DNA from: Methanomassiliicoccales archaeon
Lineage (GTDB): Archaea > Thermoplasmatota > Thermoplasmata > Sysuiplasmatales > Sysuiplasmataceae
DNA length: 5,481 nt
Direction of reading: 5' to 3'
Assembly: GCA_027365715.1 (NCBI GenBank)
Contig: DAHXLZ010000281.1
Location: 1-5,481, forward strand
Part shown: positions 1 to 5,481 of the stretch, in pieces
How positions within the stretch are numbered: position 1 is the first letter of the stretch
Layout of the letters: every line of letters starts with the position of its first letter
The notes under the pieces: model-generated
What the model was told of the DNA's origin: nothing
Seen by the model: only the letters and a program-made list of their open reading frames with translations
Database searches by the model: none
Program-made: the position numbers and the translations under genes

Positions 1-6
1 GAGGGA
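1..6 (+). promoter_or_regulatory. possible ribosome binding site for the ATG at 13
   Basis: GAGGGA lies six bases before the ATG at 13, which is reasonable Shine-Dalgarno spacing. It is the only hint that this ATG is a true start. The same reading frame is also open to the left edge (codons for E-G-L-Q precede the Met), so the purine run could equally be coding sequence of a longer protein. Confidence 0.35.
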
Positions 7-12
7 CTTCAG

Positions 13-432
13 ATGTTCTTCAACTGGTTTCAGGATTTGGCGGACGCTCTGGAGTATGCGGCGCAGGAAGATCCCGTATGGTGGGCAAAAGCCATGGCAT
101 ACTCCCGTGAATTTCGTGAATTGCTTCCAAATTCAGATATACTTTATCTCGTCAACATGGCTGTTCTGGAAGCCAGGGGTCTTGACGCCGCTGGTCGTCA
201 TTCAGAGACCGAAGCATTCCTGGAGAAACTCACGCGCGAATATCCTAAATCCGAATGGTCGTGGACAAGCTGGGGAGACTTCTGGGCCGGCGAATTCGGC
301 TTGAACCAGGAAGCACCGCGCGACCCTGGAAAGGCACTATCTATCTACGAGCGGGGATTGAGCATGGATGTCGACGATCCCAGCGTACTCACTGAGCGAA
401 TAGAGCACATTAAGAGCAGATCGGCGAAATAG
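13..432 (+). CDS. small TPR-like (tetratricopeptide-type) hypothetical protein, possibly partial at the 5' side
   Basis: This encodes 139 residues from the ATG at 13 and ends at TAG 430-432. No signal peptide or membrane segment is evident, so it is probably cytoplasmic. The pattern is paired amphipathic helices of a TPR-like kind. About residues 43-77 hold one pair, with small and leucine positions. About residues 80-118 hold a second, with the W-x-S-W-G-D turn at 83-89 and a D-x-x-K-A-L-x-I-Y-E-R-G-L helix at 104-116. A last helix lies at 122-137. This organisation is reminiscent of the C-terminal helical part of SEC-C-motif/TPR proteins, whose metal-binding part would lie upstream. The frame is open to the window edge, so the true start may be further left. 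A role in protein-protein contact is family inference; no specific partner is visible. Nothing links it to the genes downstream of the insertion sequence. Confidence 0.7.
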   Translation: MFFNWFQDLADALEYAAQEDPVWWAKAMAYSREFRELLPNSDILYLVNMAVLEARGLDAAGRHSETEAFLEKLTREYPKSEWSWTSWGDFWAGEFGLNQEAPRDPGKALSIYERGLSMDVDDPSVLTERIEHIKSRSAK

Positions 433-587
433 GATATGCCAGAGGGATTCAGGCAGCAACGTGCGAAACCGGAATGGAGAAAGTATCGCCAAAGCACAGT
501 CAGCGGATCTGTCGTTATCTGATATGGTGAAAATCACAAATTTGATTTGATCAGATTGGTTGCCAGCTGAATTTTCACTCATGCTCA
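433..587. other. intergenic spacer between the TPR-like gene and the insertion sequence
   Basis: No credible gene is seen here on either strand. No hairpin followed by a T-run marks a terminator for the upstream gene. The only structure noted is an A/T-rich patch at 531-548, where AAATCA (531-536) and TGATTT (543-548) form a short inverted repeat around CAAATTTG (537-544), itself an 8-bp palindrome. It could be a promoter or operator element, or simply A/T-rich sequence; nothing adjacent decides this. Confidence 0.4.
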
Positions 588-596
588 CTTGACGGT
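588..596 (+). repeat. candidate left terminal inverted repeat of the IS
   Basis: CTTGACGGT here is the exact reverse complement of 1954-1962. A 9-bp match between the two expected end regions is unlikely by chance (I estimate about 1-2% for two stretches of about 60 bases), but similarity does not clearly extend outward or inward. Confidence 0.4.
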
Positions 597-903
597 TAAT
601 GGGGACGTTCTCTGATTTTCCTCCGGTGATTGACCGCAACATAAACCAGATGCTGCGCTTCAGACAGCCGTATGAATTTATGCATCTGCTGCTGTTTACT
701 GAAATGGAGTCTGCCGTGATACCTTCTTCCCTGCAGATGCACCGCCGGCCCTCAATGTGCGTCTTCTCTTCTTTCGCCGCCATTCTCCTGCACCCCGTGA
801 TTCAGATAATCTCTTACGGCCACACCACATACCAGGGGGCAGACCAACACCGTATGCCACGAGATCCGCGCCCGATTAGATCTTCACACAATTATCCCGG
901 GAA
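597..903 (+). other. decayed 5' part of the ISAzo13 element, probable remains of the transposase N-terminus
   Basis: No intact gene is visible. An open frame from ATG 599 to TAA 910 lies in frame 2, one frame off from the clear transposase homology that begins near 904. Its stretch 811-880 reads I-S-Y-G-H, then about R-M-P-R-D-P-R-P-I-R. This resembles the family's G-Y-G-G and A-T-G-x-S-R-x-T-I-R helix-turn-helix region after substitutions and a small deletion. Frame 1 meets TAG at 877-879. An earlier stretch around 665-710 (Y-E-F-M-H-L-L-L-F-T-E-M-E-S) could be the preceding family helix, but this is weak. I read the segment as eroded transposase sequence rather than a separate gene. The spacing does not fit the family well, so insertions or rearrangement within the remnant are likely. 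Confidence 0.4.
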
Positions 904-1945
904 TCAATAAGGAGAGAGGGAGACGGAAGGAATAGCGTGTCGGAGAGGATGCCGGCAATAAGGGAGGTCATACGCCGTGTCATAGAACCGGAGGTTGCCG
1001 GTGATCCACAGTCATCACTGTTATGGGTAAGCGGGAGCCTCAGAAAGGTGTCGGTAGATGTGAAGTCACTCGGATATGAGACAGGTTATGTAACGCTGCG
1101 TGATCTGTTGCACGATATGGATTTCAGCCTGAAGGGGAACAGGAAGACAGGGGAAGGAAAGAGGAAACCTGACAGCGGTGAGCAGTTCATGCACATAAAC
1201 AGCAGGGCAAAGGAGTTTATGGGCGCCAGTCAGCCTGTAATATCCGTGGATGCCAGGAAGAAAGAACCGGCAGGTGAATTCAAGGACAGCTGAAGGGAGT
1301 GAAGATCCGAGGGGAATTGCGACCGGGTCAGCGTCCATGACTTCATCGGTGATTCAGAGGGCAGGACAATACCATATGGCGTCTACGATCTGAAAAATAA
1401 TGAGGGTTATGTCAGTACAGGCATTGACCACGACACAGCCGGATTTGCCGTGGAATCCATAAGGAGATGGTGATATCATCGGAAAGGTCAGGTATCCGGA
1501 TGCCTCAAGGCTGCTGATCACGGCCGATGGCGGCGGGAGCAACGGTTCCAGTGTCAGGTTGTGGAAGACAGAAATACAGAAATTCGCGGATGATTCCGGC
1601 ATCGATGCAACTGCCTGTCACTCCCCTCCGGGAATGAGCAAGTGGAATAAGATAGAGCACAGGATGTTCTCCTGCATAACAATAATCTGGAGGGGCAGGC
1701 CTCTCAGAACCTTCGAGACGGTTGTGAGCCTCACATCAAACACACGGACAAATAACGGTCTCACAATTGCATGCGGTCTCGATGAGAAAATGTACGGGAA
1801 GGGAAAGAAAGTGTCAAAACAGGATATTGCCAATCTGAAATTGACAAGAGACGAATTCCATGGAGAATGGAATTATGCAATAATGCCGAAGAAGTCAAAA
1901 GGATACACTGTTAGTCAACAGCCCTTAACGGCCAGTGCACACTGA
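904..1945 (+). pseudogene. ISAzo13 family DDE transposase, frameshifted with internal stops
   Basis: This transposase would cut and join the IS ends through a DDE triad. Frame 1 (904-1470) starts with family-like I-R-R-E-G-D-G-R, then V-I-E-P-E-V-A-G-D-P, F-S-L-K-G-N-R-K-T and V-I-S-V-D-A-R-K-K-E, with the first catalytic Asp at 1249-1251. It continues through V-H-D-F and I-P-Y-G-V-Y-D-L to G-I-D-H-D-T-A-G-F-A-V. Frame 2 (from 1472) resumes with R-L-L-I-T-A-D-G-G-G-S-N (second Asp at 1526-1528), then W-N-K-I-E-H (Glu at 1655-1657), and ends F-H-G-E-W-N-Y before TGA 1943-1945. The lesions are TGA at 1291-1293 (usually Gly), TGA at 1300-1302 (usually Trp of G-R-E-W) and a frameshift at about 1468-1475. 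The last is best explained by loss of two G's from a TGG-TGG-GAT run, and it also creates TGA at 1471. ORFs 937-1293 and 1559-1945 are fragments of this one gene. Family certain, inactivation clear. Confidence 0.9.
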
Positions 1946-1953
1946 CCGGCTGG

Positions 1954-1962
1954 ACCGTCAAG
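1954..1962 (-). repeat. candidate right terminal inverted repeat of the IS
   Basis: ACCGTCAAG, the reverse complement of 588-596, starts 9 bases after the transposase stop codon, where a right end would be expected. It lies 40 bases before the XPB start codon, so the IS end abuts the upstream region of the helicase gene. Confidence 0.4.
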
Positions 1963-1969
1963 ATGACAG

Positions 1970-1977
1970 TTGAAATA
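1970..1977 (+). promoter_or_regulatory. possible archaeal TATA box for the XPB gene
   Basis: TTGAAATA is centred about 28 bases before the ATG at 2002. That is the distance expected for an archaeal TATA box if the transcript is leaderless or nearly so. The alternative initiation signal, GGAG at 1984-1987, is 14 bases from the ATG, which is long for a Shine-Dalgarno site. If real, this promoter lies just outside the proposed IS right end. The sequence match is modest and the archaeal assignment is itself an inference. Confidence 0.3.
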
Positions 1978-2001
1978 GATCGAGGAGATGTCACACCGTA
2001 A

Positions 2002-2232
2002 ATGAAATCTGCTGCAGATGATATCACTGTCGAAAATCAGGAACGACCCGTGATTGTCCAGAGCGACAGGACAGTGCTTCTGGAAACTTCGAATCCTCTG
2101 TTTGAAGAAGCGAGGAGATTCCTCTCCTCATTCGCTGAAATAGAGAAGACACCGGAATACGTTCACACATACCGGATTTCCCCCTCTCGCTCTGGAATGC
2201 CGCTTCGCTGGATTTTCACGCAGTCGACATAA
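2002..2232 (+). pseudogene. xpb: N-terminal fragment of XPB helicase, cut off by a frameshift
   Basis: The ATG at 2002 directly follows an in-frame TAA (1999-2001), so no upstream extension is possible. Residues 15-60 are the XPB/Ssl2-like N-terminal (Helicase_C_3-type) domain: R-P-V-I-V-Q-S-D-R-T-V-L-L-E, then F-L-S-S-F-A-E-I-E-K-T and V-H-T-Y-R-I-S. After I-S-P the frame leaves the family and reaches TAA 2230-2232. From 2184 onward, the pos-mod-3=0 frame reads P-L-S-L-W-N-A-A-S-L-D-F-H and runs unbroken into the helicase ORF. One extra C in the 2180-2184 run would therefore join both parts into a 564-residue protein starting here, close to the length of bacterial-type XPB (roughly 540-550 residues). 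As the sequence stands, this fragment ends after 76 residues, about the last 15 of them off-frame. It is part of the same gene as 2247-3695. Confidence 0.85.
2180..2184 (+). other. frameshift site in XPB: run of five C
   Basis: The run reads ATTT-CCCCC-TCTCGC. With six C the translation would be I-S-P-L-S-L-W-N, matching the conserved R-I-T-P-L-x-L-W-N of the family; with five it becomes I-S-P-S-R-S-G and terminates at 2232. A single-base deletion in a homopolymer explains everything. Causes could be a sequencing or assembly error, a genuine mutation, or a slippage-prone site. Five C is short for programmed slippage. Confidence 0.85.
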
Positions 2233-2246
2233 TCTCCGGACTGAAG

Positions 2247-3695
2247 ATGTATTCCAGGTATCCGTTACCTCAAAACGTCGAACGGAGCATAACAGCGCAT
2301 ATGTCAAGGTACGGAAAACTGAAACTCATATCCGAAGGTGACAGTCTGTTCATCGTGTCTGAGGACAGATCGATAATGGAAGAGGTGCTGTCGGACAGAG
2401 AAATGCAGCCTTATGTTCTCGGGTCTGTCCAATCAGACAGATTGCGTGTGAGAGCCGACCGGCGCGGTCACATAAAGCAGGCCCTCTTCAGGATCGGATA
2501 TCCTGCAGAGGATCTGGCAGGTTATGTGGATGGGGAATTTCTCGAAATCGGTATTCGTGACGCAACACTTTCCGGAGAGAACTTCAGTCTCAGGAAATAC
2601 CAGCTGGAAAGTTCGGATGCTTTCTATGCCGGCGGTACGGTGTCAGGCGGCAGCGGAGTCATAGTTCTTCCGTGCGGTGCCGGCAAGACAGCCGTTGGTA
2701 TGGCAATCATGGAGAAAACCAGGAGATCGACGCTCATACTCTGCCCGAACAACATCGGTGTAACTCAGTGGTTTGAGGAGCTTATTGACAAGACAACCCT
2801 TACGGAAGAGGACATAGGCATCTACACCGGAGAAAAGAAGGAAATCAGGCCCGTTACGCTCACCACTTATCAGATAATGACCTGGAGAAGAGGAGAGGAT
2901 GAGCTGTTTCCCCATTTTGATATCTTCAGAAAGAGGAGATGGGGGCTGATAATATATGATGAAGTTCATCTGCTGCCAGCGCCTGTCTTCAGCATTACGG
3001 CCGAATTGCAGGGAATAAGAAGACTCGGTCTCACCGCCACACTGGTAAGGGAAGACGGAAGAGAAAAGGATGTCTTCACGCTGATAGGCCCGAAGAAATA
3101 CGATGTGCCGTGGAGGGTTCTTGAAAAACAGGGATGGATAGCGCCTGTGGTATGCCATGAATACAGAGCTGGCTTTGAAAGCGATGACGAAAGGATGGCT
3201 TATGCCACAGCGCCCGCGATGAAGAAATTTGGAATGGCAGCAAGGAACAGAAGGAAACTTTCAATCATGGAAGATCTGGTGCGCCGTCACAGTGACGAAA
3301 GCATCCTTGTAATCGGCGATTACCTCGATCAGATGCACGAGGCAGCCGGTAAGATCGAAGTGCCGCTCATCACAGGAAAAACGCCTGAGAAGAAAAGAGA
3401 AGAACTCTACAGGCTGTTCAAAGAGGGAAAGCTTAGAGTGCTGGCTGTGACAAAGGTTGCAAATTTTGCACTCAATCTGCCGGATGCAAGCGTTGCAATT
3501 CAGGTTTCCGGGACTTTCGGCTCCAGACAGGAAGAGGCCCAGAGAATCGGCAGGATATTGAGGCCGAAATCCTCGGGCAGGCAGGCGTCGTTTTATACCA
3601 TAATCACAAAGGATACGGTTGAGATGGACTTTGCGGCCAACAGGGAGCTGTTCATGACAGAGCAGGGATATACGTACAGAATCGCGGATGTTTGA
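2247..3695 (+). CDS. xpb: XPB/Rad25-type SF2 DNA helicase (ORF without the N-terminal domain)
   Basis: This is an ATP-driven DNA translocase/helicase of the XPB (ERCC3/Rad25) family, linked to nucleotide excision repair and promoter opening in eukaryotes. The ORF has 482 residues. Residues 1-105 hold the damage-recognition-like region, including L-R-V-R-A-D-R-R-G and I-G-Y-P-A-E-D-L-A-G-Y-V-D-G-E. L-R-K-Y-Q (115-119) is the Q-like motif. Walker A is L-P-C-G-A-G-K-T (141-148) and motif II is D-E-V-H (238-241). T-A-T (263-265) is followed by the XPB-specific R-E-D (268-270). Lobe 2 has L-V-I-G-D-Y-L-D-Q (354-362), T-K-V-A-N-F (402-407) and motif VI Q-R-I-G-R (432-436). All catalytic motifs are intact. 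The Met at 2247 is probably internal (residue 83 of the restored 564-residue protein), and no clear ribosome site precedes it. This part alone is close in size to short archaeal XPB (about 450 residues), so it might still fold and work. It ends at TGA 3693-3695, overlapping the next gene by 8 nt, which suggests coupling. Family assignment is certain; cellular role is inferred. Confidence 0.95.
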   Translation: MYSRYPLPQNVERSITAHMSRYGKLKLISEGDSLFIVSEDRSIMEEVLSDREMQPYVLGSVQSDRLRVRADRRGHIKQALFRIGYPAEDLAGYVDGEFLEIGIRDATLSGENFSLRKYQLESSDAFYAGGTVSGGSGVIVLPCGAGKTAVGMAIMEKTRRSTLILCPNNIGVTQWFEELIDKTTLTEEDIGIYTGEKKEIRPVTLTTYQIMTWRRGEDELFPHFDIFRKRRWGLIIYDEVHLLPAPVFSITAELQGIRRLGLTATLVREDGREKDVFTLIGPKKYDVPWRVLEKQGWIAPVVCHEYRAGFESDDERMAYATAPAMKKFGMAARNRRKLSIMEDLVRRHSDESILVIGDYLDQMHEAAGKIEVPLITGKTPEKKREELYRLFKEGKLRVLAVTKVANFALNLPDASVAIQVSGTFGSRQEEAQRIGRILRPKSSGRQASFYTIITKDTVEMDFAANRELFMTEQGYTYRIADV

Positions 3696-5481
3696 AATGA
3701 CCGGGAAAAGTGCACTGACGCTTCAGCAGATACTCGCCTCGATCGACACAAACTGCATCAACCGCATCATGAGCCGCATCGGCAGCATTGCTCTGCGTGC
3801 ACAGATAGGCGCATCGCATCTCGAGCCGCGTCAGGCTGTGAGAGGGTACCTGTCCGACAAGAAGGTCGTCGGCGAAATATACCGCTCTCTGTCTGGTGAC
3901 GCATTCCAGATTGCATCACACGTCATTGCTTCGGGGGGCTGTTTTTCCGTGGCTTCACTGAAGTCTGACACCAACTGGAAGAAATATGAAGCAGCTCTGC
4001 ATGAGTGCACAGAGAAGCTTGCACTCTTTATCCTGCCTGAACCGGAGCATCAGGAAACCGCGTGTGTTCCTATCGAATATATGATTGCCGGCGCCGGCTC
4101 CGAATCCAGCGTGGACCCGCTCAGCCTCCTCGGTGCATTCAGAAGTTATGACGGGAATACAGTCAGGGAGATAAGCAGAGTCCTGGGTTTGAATTACAGG
4201 GGCACGATTTGTGAGTCAGCGGCCGATGCACTTTCATACATCCGCGAATCAGCTGAAACGCTGATTCGTTCCCTGAACTCACATGAAGCCGGTATACTGG
4301 ACTGGATGTTCGCCCGAAACGGCCTTGCATATCCGGATGAGTTCATGGAACGGTTTTATCCGAAGGCCGATGGCGGAAATTACAGTCCGTATTCTTTCGA
4401 TTACGACTTTCTGGGCACCATATACCATCATCGTGTTACACCCCCCCACTCGATCCTCTTTCTGAAGGGGCTGCTCATGACATTCAATTCCTATGGAGGA
4501 TGGAACTCCGCGAAGATGATTGTGATGCCCACCGAAATATGTGAAATATTCATCAGGGACAGACTGGGCAGGCAGGGCAATGGGCGAAGTAAACCGGGCA
4601 TCACCGGTGCCGGCCACGTGAAACTGGTGGACACATCCGGCGATTTCTTCATAAACCTCAGAAAAATGATAGTCGCATTCCTGTTCATTTCTCACTGGAG
4701 AAAAAAAATCACCGTTTCACTCCTGTCGGAAGTCAGCGGGTGCGATGAATATTCCACTTCCCTTATGTCGAATTTTCTGCTGGCCAATCCGGTCATGAAT
4801 GGAGAATCCGGCGGCGTGGACAGGACAGAAGCATGGTATTCGGCTTTCAAACAGCCCGATGTGCTTGTGAACACTGCCCTGAGATTCTTTCTCGGCGACT
4901 GGCAAATGGATGCACAGGCTGTTATTCCGGACAGGCGGGAATTCGATTTTCTGGTTTTGAACAAAATACTGTCCGGTCTGGCGAACAGCACCGGTCCGGT
5001 TCCAGTTTCATCGATTCTTTCCATTCTCCGAAGCGATATTGAGATTAATTTGGCATGCAGAGTGCGGTGTCTCCAGATAATGGAACTGCAGCGCACTGAG
5101 AAATTGATGAGCTATGAAACGGGCAAAACCGTCGTGACACCCCTTGTTCCCGATATTGTGAACCGCATGACGTTTTTGACACTGAAAAATCTCTGTCTCG
5201 CGGGCATTCTGGCATCAGACAGGGAGGCCCTGGATGCAGATTCGTTCGTGGGCCTCTCCGGATTTGGAAGGAACGCGCTGTCGGGTGCCGTAGAAGAAGG
5301 TTTCGGCGATCAATTCAGAGAAAAGCAGTCTCCTCTGATAGTGCAGCCCAACCTTGAGATTATGGCAGATCTGTTCATCAGTCTCGAGGATCTCAATTTC
5401 CTGTCCTCCTTTTCAGAAGAAGTGAGCATTGACAGGGTATGCAGGTTTCGTGTTACCAGGAAATCGGTAATAGCGTGCGTC
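3688..5481 (+). CDS. large XPB-partner protein with an XPB/Ssl2-like (Helicase_C_3-type) domain, 3' end outside the window
   Basis: The frame is open from ATG 3688 to the window edge (598 codons, no stop). The start at 3688 overlaps the XPB stop by 8 nt. An alternative ATG at 3697 follows that stop by one base. Neither has a clear ribosome site, fitting translational coupling. Most of the protein (about residues 10-500) is predicted helical, with short winged-helix-like patches such as A-S-G-G-C-F-S-V-A-S-L (81-91); I recognise no catalytic motif, signal peptide or membrane span. Residues 518-532 (F-V-G-L-S-G-F-G-R-N-A-L) look like the end of a winged helix. From 548 on it matches the N-terminal domain of XPB: S-P-L-I-V-Q-P-N (548-555), F-L-S-S-F-S-E-E (571-578), C-R-F-R-V-T-R (585-591). 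This layout recalls Mycobacterium Rv0862c, a large helicase-associated protein encoded next to XPB (Rv0861c). It lacks Walker motifs in the visible part, so it is probably an accessory or DNA-binding partner rather than a helicase. The family link is fairly sure, the function unknown. Confidence 0.85.
   Translation, partial: MFEMTGKSALTLQQILASIDTNCINRIMSRIGSIALRAQIGASHLEPRQAVRGYLSDKKVVGEIYRSLSGDAFQIASHVIASGGCFSVASLKSDTNWKKYEAALHECTEKLALFILPEPEHQETACVPIEYMIAGAGSESSVDPLSLLGAFRSYDGNTVREISRVLGLNYRGTICESAADALSYIRESAETLIRSLNSHEAGILDWMFARNGLAYPDEFMERFYPKADGGNYSPYSFDYDFLGTIYHHRVTPPHSILFLKGLLMTFNSYGGWNSAKMIVMPTEICEIFIRDRLGRQGNGRSKPGITGAGHVKLVDTSGDFFINLRKMIVAFLFISHWRKKITVSLLSEVSGCDEYSTSLMSNFLLANPVMNGESGGVDRTEAWYSAFKQPDVLVNTALRFFLGDWQMDAQAVIPDRREFDFLVLNKILSGLANSTGPVPVSSILSILRSDIEINLACRVRCLQIMELQRTEKLMSYETGKTVVTPLVPDIVNRMTFLTLKNLCLAGILASDREALDADSFVGLSGFGRNALSGAVEEGFGDQFREKQSPLIVQPNLEIMADLFISLEDLNFLSSFSEEVSIDRVCRFRVTRKSVIACV

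Larger units (their letters stand above)
588..1962 (+). mobile_element. degenerate insertion sequence, ISAzo13 family
   Basis: The core is a recognisable but disrupted ISAzo13-type (Rhodopirellula-type DDE) transposase on the + strand. The proposed ends are a 9-bp inverted repeat, CTTGACGGT at 588-596 and ACCGTCAAG at 1954-1962. The right copy lies just beyond the transposase stop, where a terminal repeat is expected. The implied length is about 1.4 kb, within what I recall for this family. No target-site duplication is visible outside the repeats, and similarity outside the 9 bp is weak, so the true tips may lie a few bases further out. The multiple stops and a frameshift show that the element cannot produce a full transposase itself. 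It could still be mobilised in trans if its ends are intact. The family call is firm; the exact ends are not. Confidence 0.7.

Noticed and set aside
433..600. CRISPR repeats, tRNA or a structured RNA in the spacer.
   Set aside because: No regularly spaced direct repeats, cloverleaf-like pairing or extended hairpin was seen; only a short A/T-rich palindrome is present.
337..783. 148-residue open frame on the minus strand.
   Set aside because: It overlaps the end of the TPR-like gene in antisense and crosses the proposed left end of the IS. It has no recognisable motif and an unlikely composition for a conserved protein.
599..910. 103-residue open frame taken as an independent gene.
   Set aside because: It lies inside the IS remnant, and its latter part resembles transposase N-terminal sequence in a shifted frame, so it is treated as debris.
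1291..1473. TGA read as tryptophan (altered genetic code or recoding), because two of the three TGA codons in the transposase fall at usual Trp positions.
   Set aside because: The XPB gene and its neighbour use TGG for Trp, and TGA terminates XPB exactly at the expected C-terminus. One transposase TGA replaces Gly and another coincides with a frameshift, so ordinary decay explains them.
2643..3158. 171-residue open frame on the minus strand.
   Set aside because: It is antisense to the strongly conserved XPB helicase motifs and has no recognisable domain.
4279..5096. Several overlapping open frames of 60-138 residues on both strands.
   Set aside because: All fall within the long continuous + strand frame from 3688 to the window edge, which ends in a recognisable XPB-like domain. 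None shows motifs of its own.

Overview
The window looks prokaryotic. It has roughly half G+C by eye, with frequent AGA/AGG arginine and ATA isoleucine codons. These traits and the content fit an archaeon, possibly of the Thermoplasmata, but I cannot exclude a bacterium: the XPB helicase here resembles the long, mycobacterial-type enzyme in layout. All recognisable genes and remnants lie on the + strand.

Layout. (1) 1-432: a small TPR-like protein. It is either complete from the ATG at 13, with GAGGGA just upstream, or the tail of a longer protein entering from the left. (2) 433-587: intergenic, with one A/T-rich palindromic patch. (3) About 588-1962: the remnant of an insertion sequence of the ISAzo13 family. 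Its transposase still carries all three DDE catalytic residues but is broken by in-frame TGA codons, a frameshift and a decayed N-terminus. A 9-bp inverted repeat (CTTGACGGT/ACCGTCAAG) may mark its ends. (4) 2002-3695: an XPB/Rad25-type superfamily 2 DNA helicase. All helicase motifs are intact, but one missing base in a C-run at 2180-2184 splits the gene into an N-terminal fragment (2002-2232) and a 482-residue helicase ORF (2247-3695). (5) 3688-5481: a long gene overlapping the helicase by 8 nt and running off the right edge (at least 598 codons). The visible end carries the same XPB/Ssl2-like N-terminal (Helicase_C_3-type) domain that lies at the N-terminus of XPB.

How they fit together. 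The last two genes look like a translationally coupled pair: an XPB translocase and a large partner sharing its accessory domain. This resembles the adjacent Rv0861c/Rv0862c genes of Mycobacterium tuberculosis rather than the XPB-Bax1 pair usual in archaea. A role in DNA repair or DNA remodelling is inferred from the families. The decayed insertion sequence sits immediately upstream of this pair, so its right end now forms part of the helicase's upstream region. The XPB frameshift, if real rather than a sequencing error, removes the very domain that the partner still carries.
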